A stretch of 64,000 nucleotides of DNA from HLUCCA09 sp038745585. Lineage in GTDB: Bacteria; Pseudomonadota; Alphaproteobacteria; Rhodobacterales; Rhodobacteraceae. This document shows positions 40,351 to 49,066 of the stretch, piece after piece. The position numbers and the translations under genes are program-made. The first letter of the stretch is position 1; every line of letters begins with the position of its first letter. The notes beneath the pieces are model-generated. The model was not told where the DNA came from. It did not search any database and was given only the letters and a program-made list of their open reading frames with translations. The DNA lies in NCBI GenBank assembly GCA_038745585.1, contig JBCDLH010000007.1, positions 124,001 to 188,000 on the forward strand, in the 5' to 3' direction.

Positions 40351-42105
40351 TCAAACGAGGACCGCGCCCGATGTGCCGATGGCGTCCTTGGTCGAGGCCT
40401 CGCCCAGTAGCATCTTGTTATGCGCTTCGCCCGACGGGATCATCGGAAAGCAGTTCTCGTGCTTCTCGACCAGACAGTCGAAGATCACTGGCCCGTCATA
40501 GTCGAGCATCTCCATGATCGCGTCGTCGAGCTCGCCGGTATCTTTGGCCAGGATCCCCTTGCAGCCGAACGCCTCGGCCAGCTTCACGAAATCGGGCAGC
40601 GCCTCGGACCAAGAATGCGAATAGCGCTCGCCGTGCAAAAGTTCCTGCCACTGGCGCACCATCCCGAGGCGCTCATTGTTGAGGATGAACTGCTTGACGG
40701 GCAAGCGGTACTGCACCGCCGTCCCCATCTCCTGCATGTTCATCAGCCAGGATGCCTCGCCCGCGACGTTGATCACCAAAGCCTCTGGATGCGCGATCTG
40801 CACCCCGATCGAGGCTGGCACCCCATATCCCATCGTCCCGAGCCCGCCGGAGGTCATCCAGCGATTGGGGTCCTCGAAACCCATATATTGCGCGGCCCAC
40901 ATCTGATGCTGGCCGACTTCCGTGCAGACATAGCGGTCATAGCCCCGGGTCAGCTCTTCGAGCCGCGTCAGCGCGTGCTGCGGCTTAATCGTGCCCTCCT
41001 GCGGCTTGAACGACAGGCAATCGACCGCGCGCCATTCGGCGATCTGCGCCCACCACTTTGCGAGCCCGGCCCGGTTCGTCTTGGAGCCGCGCGCCCGCCA
41101 GATCCGCAGCGCCTCCTCGAGCACGTTCGCCACATCGCCGATGATCGGAAAATGCGTATGGATGACTTTGTTGATCGACGAGGGGTCGATATCGATATGC
41201 GCCTTGCGCGACTTCGGGCTGAAATCGGCAATCCGGCCCGTGATCCGGTCGTCGAACCGCGCGCCCACATTGATCATGAGGTCACAGCCATGCATGGCGA
41301 GGTTGGCCTCATAGAGGCCATGCATCCCCAGCATCCCCAGCCAGTTCTCGCCCGACGCCGGGTAGGCGCCGAGGCCCATCAGCGTCGAGGTGATTGGAAA
41401 GCCCGTCTCGGCCACGAATTCGCGCAGAAGTTGGCTCGCCCGTGGGCCCGAATTGATCACCCCGCCGCCCGTATAGAAGACTGGGCGCTCGGCGGTCTCC
41501 ATCGCCTCGACCAGCGCGGTGATGATCTCCGTATCACCCTTCCGACGCGGCTGGTAATGGCCGAGATCGGCCTCTTTCGGCGGCAGGTAGGTGCCTGTCG
41601 CAAATTGCACGTCCTTCGGGATATCGACGAGGACAGGCCCCGGCCGCCCGTTCGTTGCGACGTGGAACGCCTCATGGATCGTCGAGGCGAGCTGATCGGT
41701 GTCCTTCACCAACCAGTTCATCTTGGTGCAGGGCCGCGTGATGCCGACAGTATCGGCCTCCTGAAACGCATCCGAGCCGATCATGAACGTGGGCACCTGG
41801 CCTGTCAGCACGACCATCGGGATCGAGTCCATCAGTGCGTCGGTGATCCCGGTCACGGTATTTGTCGCCCCCGGCCCGGAGGTCACCAAAACAACGCCCG
41901 GCTTGCCCGTCGCGCGGGCATAGCCCTCGGCAGCATGGGCTGCGCCCTGTTCGTGGCGCACCAGAATGTGGCGGATCCCCTCGGCCTGGAAGATCTCGTC
42001 ATAGATCGGAAGAACAGCGCCGCCGGGATAGCCGAATACGACGTCCACACCCTGATCCTTTAGGGCCTGGACCACCATTTTCGCTCCGGTCATCTGCGTC
42101 GCCAT
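40351..42105 (-). CDS. ilvI: acetolactate synthase large (catalytic) subunit
   Basis: A ThDP/FAD enzyme that forms acetolactate or acetohydroxybutyrate at the head of Val/Leu/Ile synthesis. The 584-residue protein shows 'VFGYPGGAVLPIYDEIF', the catalytic Glu in 'ILVRHEQGAAHAAEGYA', and 'LTGQVPTFMIGSDAFQEAD'. The ThDP site reads 'NVAGEASWLMNMQEMGTA' where most homologues have Gly-Asp-Gly, and continues to 'FILNNERLGMVRQW'. The ATG at 42105 has a GGAGAAAG site and matches family starts; the frame opens further to 42168, within the leader. It is preceded by a leader peptide and an attenuator. Confidence 0.95.
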   Translation of the reverse strand: MATQMTGAKMVVQALKDQGVDVVFGYPGGAVLPIYDEIFQAEGIRHILVRHEQGAAHAAEGYARATGKPGVVLVTSGPGATNTVTGITDALMDSIPMVVLTGQVPTFMIGSDAFQEADTVGITRPCTKMNWLVKDTDQLASTIHEAFHVATNGRPGPVLVDIPKDVQFATGTYLPPKEADLGHYQPRRKGDTEIITALVEAMETAERPVFYTGGGVINSGPRASQLLREFVAETGFPITSTLMGLGAYPASGENWLGMLGMHGLYEANLAMHGCDLMINVGARFDDRITGRIADFSPKSRKAHIDIDPSSINKVIHTHFPIIGDVANVLEEALRIWRARGSKTNRAGLAKWWAQIAEWRAVDCLSFKPQEGTIKPQHALTRLEELTRGYDRYVCTEVGQHQMWAAQYMGFEDPNRWMTSGGLGTMGYGVPASIGVQIAHPEALVINVAGEASWLMNMQEMGTAVQYRLPVKQFILNNERLGMVRQWQELLHGERYSHSWSEALPDFVKLAEAFGCKGILAKDTGELDDAIMEMLDYDGPVIFDCLVEKHENCFPMIPSGEAHNKMLLGEASTKDAIGTSGAVLV

Positions 42106-42169
42106 AGTCTTTCTCCGCGTTTCGGCATCAGCCTGGGTTGGGGTGGGGGACGTTTGGGTCTTGGGCACG

Positions 42170-42196
42170 AAAAAGCCCCCGATTTTGGTCGGGGGC
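42170..42196 (-). terminator. rho-independent terminator of the ilvI attenuator
   Basis: Minus strand GCCCCCGA-ccaaaa-TCGGGGGC followed by TTTTT: an 8-bp GC-rich stem, 6-base loop and U-tract, located 65 bp upstream of the ilvI ATG and 30 bp downstream of the leader-peptide stop. Confidence 0.9.
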
Positions 42197-42225
42197 GTGC
42201 ATGGGTCCTTAAGAGGGTGTCCGGT

Positions 42226-42273
42226 TTACCGGCCCATGCACGCGTCTCCTACAATTACAAGAAGCCCAATCAT
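42226..42273 (-). CDS. ilv leader peptide, 15 residues
   Basis: MIGLLVIVGDACMGR, six of whose first eight residues are Ile, Leu or Val, preceded by GGGAGA at ribosome-site distance and ended by TAA. It lies about 120 bp upstream of ilvI, exactly in front of an attenuator terminator. Its composition matches the branched-chain leader peptides of enterobacterial ilv operons in function, though the sequence is unrelated. It is not expected to act as a protein. Confidence 0.85.
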   Translation of the reverse strand: MIGLLVIVGDACMGR

Positions 42274-42416
42274 GAGCACGTCTCCCTGGATCGTGCGCGG
42301 ACGGTAGGCGGAGTGCAAAAGCGGGTCAATCGCTAATTTCAAGATGATTGCGCGAATGTGCCCTTTCACGACATTTCCTTCGCGGCCCGGCCGAGGCCGA
42401 CGCAGTGCGTTTCCGC

Positions 42417-42451
42417 CCCTTCTTCTTGCTCGAAATATCGCCGCCGGAGGC
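42417..42451 (-). repeat. dispersed intergenic motif, copy between ilvI and metY
   Basis: On the minus strand it reads gcctccggcggcgatattt, then cgagcaagaagaggg. It is nearly identical to the plus-strand copy at 43930. It lies between metY (stop 42513) and the ilv leader. Confidence 0.7.
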
Positions 42452-42512
42452 ATGCGGCAGATCCAAACGGCGCCCGGCCCCCCAAAGCCACGCGTCGTTT
42501 GAGCCAGCCTTG

Positions 42513-43814
42513 TCAAGCCGCGACAGCGACAGCTTTGCCGAGCGCCTGGTCGAGATCGGCGATCAGATCGTCAGGGTCCTCGATCCCGATCGAGACACGC
42601 ACAACATTGGGTCCCGCGCCCGCCGCCTCCTGCTGCTCGGGCGTGAGCTGACGGTGGGTCGTGGAGGCGGAGTGAATGATCAGCGAGCGCGTGTCGCCGA
42701 GATTGGCCACGTGGCTGAAGATCTCGACCGTGTCGACAAGCCGCACGCAGGCCTCGTATCCCCCCGCCACCGCGAAGGTGAAGAGCGCGCCCGCGCCTTT
42801 GGGGCAGATCGACGGCACCCGCGCGGCATAGGGCGACGAGGGCAGTCCCGCATAGGTGACCTTCTCGATCCTCGGGTCGTTTTCGAGCCAAGTCGCGATC
42901 TTCATCGCGTTCGCCACATGCCGCTCCATCCGCAGGCTCAACGTCTCGATCCCCATCAGCGTATAATGGGCGGCTTGCGGGTTCATCGTCATGCCGAGAT
43001 CGCGCAGTCCCACGGCGATGGAGTGAAACGTGAAGGCGAGCGGGCCGAAGGTCTCGGCAAATTTGAGCCCGTGATAGGCCGGTTCGGGCTCGGCGAGCGA
43101 TGGAAACTTGCCCGAGGCAGACCAGTCGAACTGGCCCGAGTCGACGATCGCGCCGCCCGTGACCGTGCCGTTGCCCGTCAGATACTTCGTGGTCGAGTGC
43201 ACAACGAGCGTCGCGCCGTGCTCGATCGGGCGGCAAAGATAAGGGGTGGCTGAGGTGTTATCGACGATGAGCGGCAGGCCGGCCGCATCAGCGACCGCGG
43301 CGACGGCCTTGAGGTCGGTGATATAGCCGCCGGGATTGGCGATGGATTCGCAAAAGACCGCGCGCGTGTCCTCGTCGATTGCGCTCTTGATCGCGTCGAG
43401 ATCGTCAAAGTCGACAAAGGTGGCCGACCAACCGAAGCGCTTGATCGTCTGGCTGAACTGCGTGACCGTCCCGCCATAGAGCCGGGTGGAAACGACGACA
43501 TTCTTGCCCGGGCCCATCAGCGGGAAAAGCGCCATGATCTGCGCGGCGTGGCCCGACGAGCAGCAGACCGCGCCGACCCCGCCCTCGAGCGTTGCGAGCC
43601 GCTCTTGGAGCACCGCGACGGTCGGGTTCGTCAACCGGGAGTAGATGTAGCCGACCTCCTGGAGGTTGAAGAGCGCAGCGGCGTGTTCGGCATCGCGAAA
43701 GACATAGGCGGTCGTCTGGTAGATCGGCGTCTGGCGCGCGCCCGTGGCCGGGTCGGGCCGGGCGCCGGCGTGGATCTGGAGCGTATCGAAGCCGTATTGC
43801 GGCGTGTCGGACAT
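42513..43814 (-). CDS. metY: O-acetylhomoserine aminocarboxypropyltransferase (sulfhydrylase)
   Basis: A PLP enzyme of the Cys/Met metabolism family that makes homocysteine from O-acetylhomoserine and sulfide. The 433-residue protein shows the long-form MetY signatures 'TLQIHAGARPDPATGARQTP', 'YQTTAYVFRDAEHAAALFNL', 'IYSRLTNPTVAVLQERLATL', the PLP lysine in 'VHSTTKYLTGNGTVTGG', and the closing 'VRVSIGIEDPDDLIADL'. The ATG at 43814 is preceded by GGGAGG. I looked for a SAM-II-type riboswitch upstream and did not see one. Confidence 0.94.
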   Translation of the reverse strand: MSDTPQYGFDTLQIHAGARPDPATGARQTPIYQTTAYVFRDAEHAAALFNLQEVGYIYSRLTNPTVAVLQERLATLEGGVGAVCCSSGHAAQIMALFPLMGPGKNVVVSTRLYGGTVTQFSQTIKRFGWSATFVDFDDLDAIKSAIDEDTRAVFCESIANPGGYITDLKAVAAVADAAGLPLIVDNTSATPYLCRPIEHGATLVVHSTTKYLTGNGTVTGGAIVDSGQFDWSASGKFPSLAEPEPAYHGLKFAETFGPLAFTFHSIAVGLRDLGMTMNPQAAHYTLMGIETLSLRMERHVANAMKIATWLENDPRIEKVTYAGLPSSPYAARVPSICPKGAGALFTFAVAGGYEACVRLVDTVEIFSHVANLGDTRSLIIHSASTTHRQLTPEQQEAAGAGPNVVRVSIGIEDPDDLIADLDQALGKAVAVAA

Positions 43815-44147
43815 GGGAGCCTCCCTCTTTTCGGTGTGGGTCGCAGTTTTGCGCGCAGATTAGGCAAGGGGACCGGCGTGGGCAATGCCAAGGCCACCTT
43901 CGGGCGGTGCGCTGGTCGGAACGGCGGAGGCCTCCGGCGGCGATATTTGCAGCAAGAAGAAGGGGAGGGGCGCGCCCAGGGAGAACAGCGTTCGTGCCAG
44001 GGCGCGGAATTGAGGAAAGGCGTTCTTCGCTGTCGGGCTTCGGAGATTGAGGGGCACCGCCGCTTTGCCGAGAAGGCTGGGAAACAGAGCCGCTGCCTTT
44101 GGGCGGGGCCGCTCAGGCAGGCCTGGGGCCGACGTGGCGACCGGGCG
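43815..44147. other. intergenic region metY / amidase
   Basis: 333 bp. It contains the dispersed motif at 43930-43965 and should contain the metY promoter. The rest, including 43966-44147 next to the amidase 3' end, shows no gene or structured RNA that I can support. Confidence 0.45.
43930..43965 (+). repeat. dispersed intergenic motif, copy upstream of metY
   Basis: gcctccggcggcgatattt, then gcagcaagaagaagggg, on the plus strand. It is almost the same as the inverted copy at 42417-42451; the two copies flank metY in opposite orientation. Confidence 0.7.
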
Positions 44148-45572
44148 CTACGCCATGTGGTGCCAGAGCGTCGTGCAGACGGGCGGTATGGCGTCTTCGA
44201 TGGCCTGCATGGCGTCGACGATGAGATCCTCGCGCCATCTCCGACCGACGAGCTGGACGCCGATCGGCTGCGGTCCGTGAGGGAGCTGTGCGATATGCGT
44301 GGGCAGGTTTCCGGCGGGCAGACCGATGAAGTTCATCAGGAAGGACCACTGCGCGCGGCCGAGCGCGTCGCGCACGCCGCCCCGCCCTTCGGCGTCGCGC
44401 CCCGGCCCGAAGAAGGGCTGCAGCAGGAAGGGCGTGAGAACGAGCGGGAAATCTTCGAGAAAGAGCGCCCAGTCGCGCGCGTATTGGGTGCGTTGGGCCA
44501 TCGCTGCGAGGAGGTCCAGACCGTCGAAGGGCGGAAACTCTTGGTGGTAGGCTTCAAAGATCGCGTTGAGTGTGCCCGAGCCATGGGCGCCGATATCGGG
44601 GCCGAGCAACGCTTTAACCTCGCCCAAAAGGGCGCGATAGCCCGTTTCGGCCGCCTCCCGCACCTTCGGCGGCGCCACCTCTTCGACCGCGTAGCCCGCA
44701 TGCGAGAGGGCGCGGGCGGCGCGGTCGAGTGCTGTGGCCACATCGCGGTGGAGACCAAAGCCAAAATCCTCGCGGCAAAGGGCGACGCGGATCGGCGGAT
44801 CGAGCGGAGCGCCGCGCCACGGGAGCGGGACGTGGAACGGATCGCGCGGATCGGGGGCGATGAGACTAGGCATTGCGAGATGCAGGTCCCGTGCCTCGCG
44901 AACCAGAAGACCTTGGACCGACATCAGTTGTGCCAGGAGGCCCCGCTCGGCCCGTTGGCTCGGGTTCCATGCCGGGACGCGGCCGAGCCCGGGCTTGACC
45001 GTGACCGCCCCGTTGGCCGAGGCCGGAAACCGGAGCGAGCCGCCGATGTCGTTGCCATGGGCGAGCGCGCCGATCCCGGCCATCACCGCGGCCCCGGCCC
45101 CGCCCGACGACCCGCCAGCGGAGACATGCGCGCCCCAAGGGTTGTGCGTGCGCCCGTAGAGCGGGTTGTCCGTATCGGCGCGAAACGAAAACTCCGGCGT
45201 GTTGGTGCGCCCAAGAACGATGGCGCCGGCCGCTTTGAGGCTGCGCACAATGGGCGCATCGTCCGGTGCGATAAGATCCGCGAAAGCTGCGACGCCATTG
45301 CTCGTCGCATGGTCTTTTTGATCGACATTGATCTTGATCGTCACGGGTACGCCGTGGAGGGGCCCGCGCGGCGTATCCAGCATATCCAAAGCAGCCGCCT
45401 CTTGCCGGGCGGAAGCGGCGAGGCGTTCGACAACTGCGTTTAGGGCGGGGTTGACCGCGTCCAGCCGTGCGAGCGCGGCTTCGACTACGTCCGTCGCCGA
45501 TACCTCGCGGGCGCATGTTGCCCGGGCGATCTCAGTGGCGCTCCACTGCCAAAGCAGCGCGGTGTCGGGCAT
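44148..45572 (-). CDS. amidase (amidase-signature family)
   Basis: A 474-residue amidohydrolase of the amidase-signature family. The Ser-cisSer-Lys triad is visible: Lys in 'VPVTIKINVDQKDHATSNG', and the serines in 'VSAGGSSGGAGAAVMAGIGA' with the adjoining 'HGNDIGGSLRFPA'. It starts at the ATG 45572 (Met-Pro-Asp-Thr); the open frame upstream to 45890 is low-complexity and unlikely to be translated. The family hydrolyses diverse amides, and GatA-type activity is unlikely because no gatB/gatC is nearby. The substrate is not predictable. Confidence 0.88.
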   Translation of the reverse strand: MPDTALLWQWSATEIARATCAREVSATDVVEAALARLDAVNPALNAVVERLAASARQEAAALDMLDTPRGPLHGVPVTIKINVDQKDHATSNGVAAFADLIAPDDAPIVRSLKAAGAIVLGRTNTPEFSFRADTDNPLYGRTHNPWGAHVSAGGSSGGAGAAVMAGIGALAHGNDIGGSLRFPASANGAVTVKPGLGRVPAWNPSQRAERGLLAQLMSVQGLLVREARDLHLAMPSLIAPDPRDPFHVPLPWRGAPLDPPIRVALCREDFGFGLHRDVATALDRAARALSHAGYAVEEVAPPKVREAAETGYRALLGEVKALLGPDIGAHGSGTLNAIFEAYHQEFPPFDGLDLLAAMAQRTQYARDWALFLEDFPLVLTPFLLQPFFGPGRDAEGRGGVRDALGRAQWSFLMNFIGLPAGNLPTHIAQLPHGPQPIGVQLVGRRWREDLIVDAMQAIEDAIPPVCTTLWHHMA

Positions 45573-45895
45573 GGGCTCGTCCTGGTTTCGGCGCCGACGG
45601 TGTCGGTCTTGGCTGCCCGAATGGACCGGGGACCGCGCCCTGTCAAACGGTCGTGATCCGAGGGCGTGGCTCGCCCAGCCGCCGCAATCCGTCGCCGCCG
45701 GGACGATATGTGTCGCTCCGGCGGAAGACGCGCGGCCGCGTTTCACGGCCAGAAGTGACGCGGCGATGGGTGTGGACACTCTGCCAGACGTCGCCGAAGG
45801 CGTGCGGCCGCCGCATCGGTGCGCTTGTGAATGCGGGCGCATGGTTTGAGGGAAACCCGGCAGACGGGTCGAGTTGAGAGCGGGACACATTAGAA
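45573..45895. other. divergent intergenic region amidase / alcohol dehydrogenase
   Basis: 323 bp that must contain both divergent promoters. Open frames here are low-complexity extensions of neighbours. No palindrome, terminator or small RNA stood out. Confidence 0.4.
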
Positions 45896-47062
45896 ATGAA
45901 GAGCTTTGTGATGGGTCGCGTGCCCCAGATCACCTTTGGTGCGGGCCGCGTGGCTGACCTGCCGGCGATTGCTGCCGATCTGGGCGGCTCGCCGGTCTTT
46001 ATCGTCGCCGATGCCGGGCTCGCCGCGCTTGGGATCACTGCGCGGATCGCCGAGGATTGCGCGGCCGCCGGGCTAGAGTATGCGATGGCGGCCGAGGTCG
46101 TGGGCGAGCCGAAGGAGGCGCTGATCGACGCGCTCGCATCCCGGGCGCGGGCGGCCGGCGCGAAGACCGTAATCGGGCTCGGCGGCGGCGCGGCAATGGA
46201 TGCGGCCAAGCTCGTCGCCACGATTGCGCCCTCGGGCACTGCCGCGCGGGATTATGCGCTCGGCGCCAAGCCGCTGCCCGGCGACGGTCTGCCCGCCATT
46301 GCGGTGCCCACCACGGCCGGAACCGGCTCCGAGGTGACGCGGACCTCTATCGTCTCGACCGAGACCGGCACGAAAAACTGGTATTGGGGCGAAGCACTCA
46401 TGTTCGAGCATGCGGTCCTAGACCCAGAGCTTACGCAGAGCCTGCCAGCGCACCTGACGGCCTGGACCGGGATGGACGCCGTCGCCCATGCGCTAGAGGC
46501 TGCGACCTCGCGGTCAAGCAATGCCGCTGGACGCCTTTACGGCTTGGAGGCCCTGAGGATCCTTTCGATGTCCTTGCCGAGCGCCGTTGCCGATGGCGCC
46601 GATCTCGACGCGCGCAGTCGGGTCCTCTGGGGGAGCACGGTCGCGGGCCTCGCTCTGCACAATTGCAACGCCCATATGGGGCACAATATCAGCCACGCGC
46701 TCGGCTCGCTCTCGCGCATCCACCACGGGCTGGCCACGGGCCTCGCGCTCGAAGTGACGCTGCCCTGGCTCGTTGCGCGACCCGAGGGGGAAGAGCTCTA
46801 TGGCCGCGCTGCCGAAGCGCTGGGCGGGCGTTCTGTGCCGGGCGATCTGCCCGCGCGCTTTGAGGCGCTGATGCGGTCCTGCACCATTGCGCGGCGCTTG
46901 CCAGACGTGTGCGCCAGCGTGACGCCCAGCGCCCTGGCGAAGGCGATGAAGAGCCCGGCAAACCGGTCTATCTCGCAGAACGCCGCCTGCCCGGTGGGGG
47001 ACGAAGACCTCGACGAGATGGCGGGCCAGATGATGGCGCTTCCGATTGCCGAGCCGGTCTAG
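45896..47062 (+). CDS. iron-containing alcohol dehydrogenase
   Basis: A 388-residue NAD(P)-dependent group III alcohol dehydrogenase. The nucleotide-binding motif is 'VIGLGGGAAMDAAKLVAT', with 'AIAVPTTAGTGSEVTRTSIV' following. Metal-binding histidines lie in 'GMDAVAHALEAATSR', 'NAHMGHNISHALGSLSRIHH' and 'HHGLATGLALEVTLPW'. No partner enzyme is adjacent, so the alcohol or aldehyde substrate is unknown. Confidence 0.88.
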   Translation: MKSFVMGRVPQITFGAGRVADLPAIAADLGGSPVFIVADAGLAALGITARIAEDCAAAGLEYAMAAEVVGEPKEALIDALASRARAAGAKTVIGLGGGAAMDAAKLVATIAPSGTAARDYALGAKPLPGDGLPAIAVPTTAGTGSEVTRTSIVSTETGTKNWYWGEALMFEHAVLDPELTQSLPAHLTAWTGMDAVAHALEAATSRSSNAAGRLYGLEALRILSMSLPSAVADGADLDARSRVLWGSTVAGLALHNCNAHMGHNISHALGSLSRIHHGLATGLALEVTLPWLVARPEGEELYGRAAEALGGRSVPGDLPARFEALMRSCTIARRLPDVCASVTPSALAKAMKSPANRSISQNAACPVGDEDLDEMAGQMMALPIAEPV

Positions 47063-47091
47063 CGGCTTGATTGCCGCGTGAACACGATGGA

Positions 47092-47529
47092 TCAGCTTTC
47101 AACCGGGGGCAGCCAGGTCAGCGAGGAATGGTGCAGGGAAATCAACACCTTTCCCTCGATCTTATGGTAGGCGAATGTGTAGTCCGCCCGGGTTGCGTTG
47201 CCCTCGGCATCGATGAAGGTGTAGTGCCCCATATCCTTGTAGCCGAGCCCGCCGGCCTTCAGGATCGGACCGGCCGCACTTTGAAATTCCACGCGTGTCC
47301 AACCACGGTTGAGAAAGCCGAAATCATGGGGGTAGCTCGGATCGCCTCCGACAAAGTAAGACCGCGTACCGGCCAGGTCGAGACGGATGACATCAGCCAG
47401 AGTCGGCTTGAAGAGGAGGGGCTCGTCGGGTGCGCCAAAGTCGTAAAGGGCGAGGAGAGCATCGACATTCTGCTCAGTGACGTATCTGGCCCAAGCCCGC
47501 TGCGCTGCGACGACTTCCGCTTTGGTCAT
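47092..47529 (-). CDS. NTF2-like (SnoaL/CaMKII-association-like) protein
   Basis: A 145-residue soluble protein. 'MTKAEVVAAQRAWARYVTEQ', 'DALLALYDFGAPDEPLLFKP', 'DMGHYTFIDAEGNATRADYT' and the ending 'GKVLISLHHSSLTWLP' fit the cone-shaped NTF2-like fold, especially the calcium/calmodulin-kinase association-domain-like branch that ends in His-His-Ser-Ser. No catalytic role can be assigned. It is convergent with the alcohol dehydrogenase, 29 bp away. Confidence 0.65.
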   Translation of the reverse strand: MTKAEVVAAQRAWARYVTEQNVDALLALYDFGAPDEPLLFKPTLADVIRLDLAGTRSYFVGGDPSYPHDFGFLNRGWTRVEFQSAAGPILKAGGLGYKDMGHYTFIDAEGNATRADYTFAYHKIEGKVLISLHHSSLTWLPPVES

Positions 47530-47854
47530 CGGCTCAAAAATTCGGTCGGTAATCTCTCTGTCTCCTTGTCGGCTCAGCCGGTTGCTGTGGTTTTCGCGCC
47601 TGCAGGTCGCGTCGGGCGGACCAGGCCCTATCGCAGGGCGTCGGGGAAAGGCAATCTCGGCGCCGGATCAGGAGCACGTGCCCGGCCTAGCGCTGCGTTG
47701 CGAGCGGCACTCACGCCACGCTTTGAAGAGATCTGCGTACCGCGTTCACGATTTTGCCGAACTTCCGCGTTAAGCCGCTCGTGGGGTCAAATGCCTTTTT
47801 TAGGGCACTGATCCCCTCAGATGTCGAGCGGATCGAAAAGAGCAGGGGGCGCGC
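47530..47854. other. divergent intergenic region, NTF2-like / DUF4240 genes
   Basis: 325 bp between divergent genes. A short T-run (cctttttta near 47792) is present without a convincing stem. No gene was recognised. Confidence 0.4.
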
Positions 47855-48985
47855 ATGGTCGACGAGATCAGCCTGGGGGAGGGCACGGTCTTTCGGCCGC
47901 GCTACGACGCGCCCGAGCGCGATCTCGACCGGCTCCAGGACATCGTCGTCGACTTGGCGCAAGATGGAAAAGTCACGCGCGTGCCGGGACAGTCGCTCTA
48001 TGACAGTCACATCCGGGCCCTCTTTGAGAAGGTCCTCGACGGCTACGTCGCGCGGGGGCTCTATGATGCTCTGGAGGCGCATCTGACGCATGGGGAGGTC
48101 TACAACACCTGGCCGTATGAAGGCGATCTGGCGCGGTGGCGGCAGCTCGCGGAGGCGGGGCAGACCCAGCGCGTCGTTCGGCTTTGGCGCGCGCATCTTG
48201 CTTGCGTGAAAGCCAACTATTGGTACCTGATTTCCGAGCGCAACGCGGGATATCGCAAGCCCGCATTCTCTGAAATGAGCGACGCTTCCGATCGCAACAG
48301 CTACGCCGCCTTGATCCGAAAGATCCCCCGCGCCAAGGCGGATGTCCTCGGCCTCATGGCCTTTGCGCGCCACTGGTTCGAAGGGATGGATGTCCCGCAG
48401 GCACAGCTCGACCGGCTCGCCGCCGATCGCGCCGAGGTCGAGGCCGAGGAGCGGCGCCTGCCAGTGGGCAAGCCTGACCCGCGCGCCATGGATCTCGACG
48501 TGTTCTGGGAGGTGATCGGCACTCCGGGCGAGGAGAGCCTGCCTGTCCAGGTTGAGGCGGTCGCAGCGCGGCTCGAGCGGTTCAAGGTCACCGCGATCAA
48601 GAAATTCGACAAGCAGCTGCAGGAACACCACCGCGCCGCCCATCGCACCGACATCTGGGCCTTGGCCTATCTGCTTTGTGACGGGTGTTCGGACGACAGC
48701 TTCGCGGCGTTTCGCTGCTGGCTCATGCTGCAGGGGCGCGCCGTCTTCGAGGACACGCTCGCAACGCCCGATGCATTCGACGTCGCGCGCTTTCGCACGC
48801 AATTCGAGGGCGCGCTCGCGCTGCTTGACGTCCCGCTCCTGGCCCATGAGGCACGGAGCGGGAAGGCGATGACGCGCAAATTCGTCCCCGTCGGTGCGCT
48901 CCAGGGCGCTGATGTGTCCGAGAGAGGCTTTGCATCGCTGTTGCCGGGCGTGGCGGCGCGGGTTGAAGAGACCAGAGCGCCGTGA
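47855..48985 (+). CDS. DUF4240 domain-containing protein
   Basis: A 376-residue soluble protein. From about residue 210 it matches the DUF4240 pattern: 'DLDVFWEVIGTPGEESLPVQ', 'RFKVTAIKKFDKQLQEHHRA', 'DIWALAYLLCDGCSDDSFAA' and 'FRCWLMLQGRAVFEDTLATP'. The N-terminal 200 residues are helical, with a possible repeat-like 'YVARGLYDALEAHLTHGEVY' and 'ARWRQLAEAGQTQRVVRLWR', and match no domain that I know. DUF4240 is of unknown function and often lies in accessory, immunity-like or hypothetical proteins. ATG 47855 follows AGCAGGGGG. Confidence 0.75.
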   Translation: MVDEISLGEGTVFRPRYDAPERDLDRLQDIVVDLAQDGKVTRVPGQSLYDSHIRALFEKVLDGYVARGLYDALEAHLTHGEVYNTWPYEGDLARWRQLAEAGQTQRVVRLWRAHLACVKANYWYLISERNAGYRKPAFSEMSDASDRNSYAALIRKIPRAKADVLGLMAFARHWFEGMDVPQAQLDRLAADRAEVEAEERRLPVGKPDPRAMDLDVFWEVIGTPGEESLPVQVEAVAARLERFKVTAIKKFDKQLQEHHRAAHRTDIWALAYLLCDGCSDDSFAAFRCWLMLQGRAVFEDTLATPDAFDVARFRTQFEGALALLDVPLLAHEARSGKAMTRKFVPVGALQGADVSERGFASLLPGVAARVEETRAP

Positions 48986-49066
48986 TCCGCTATGCGGCGT
49001 GGGGTGCCGACCCGGTTTCCCACGCGGTTGGCACCGACGGCCGACCGCTCGTTTAGAACGACGCGC

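Larger units (their letters stand above)
42170..42273 (-). promoter_or_regulatory. ilvI transcription attenuator (leader)
   Basis: Read on the minus strand, a 15-codon leader ORF (42273-42226) rich in Ile, Leu and Val is followed by an 11-bp pair, GCGTGCATGGG (42243-42233) with CCCATGCACGC (42205-42195). A rho-independent terminator (42196-42170) comes next. The first arm lies inside the leader ORF, and its partner overlaps the 5' edge of the terminator stem by two bases. A ribosome stalled at the Leu/Val/Ile codons would leave the first arm free to form the 11-bp pair and hinder the terminator. A ribosome that reached the stop codon would mask the arm and let the terminator form. Confidence 0.85.

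Noticed and set aside
40420..42063. 547-codon plus-strand frame over ilvI
   Set aside because: Antisense shadow of ilvI, without domain or start signals.
43815..43900. SAM-II riboswitch upstream of metY
   Set aside because: Sulfur-metabolism genes in Alphaproteobacteria often have one, but I could not find its pseudoknot sequence pattern here.
43548..45443. 631-codon plus-strand frame over metY and the amidase gene
   Set aside because: It runs antisense to two enzymes with intact motifs and has no recognisable domain.
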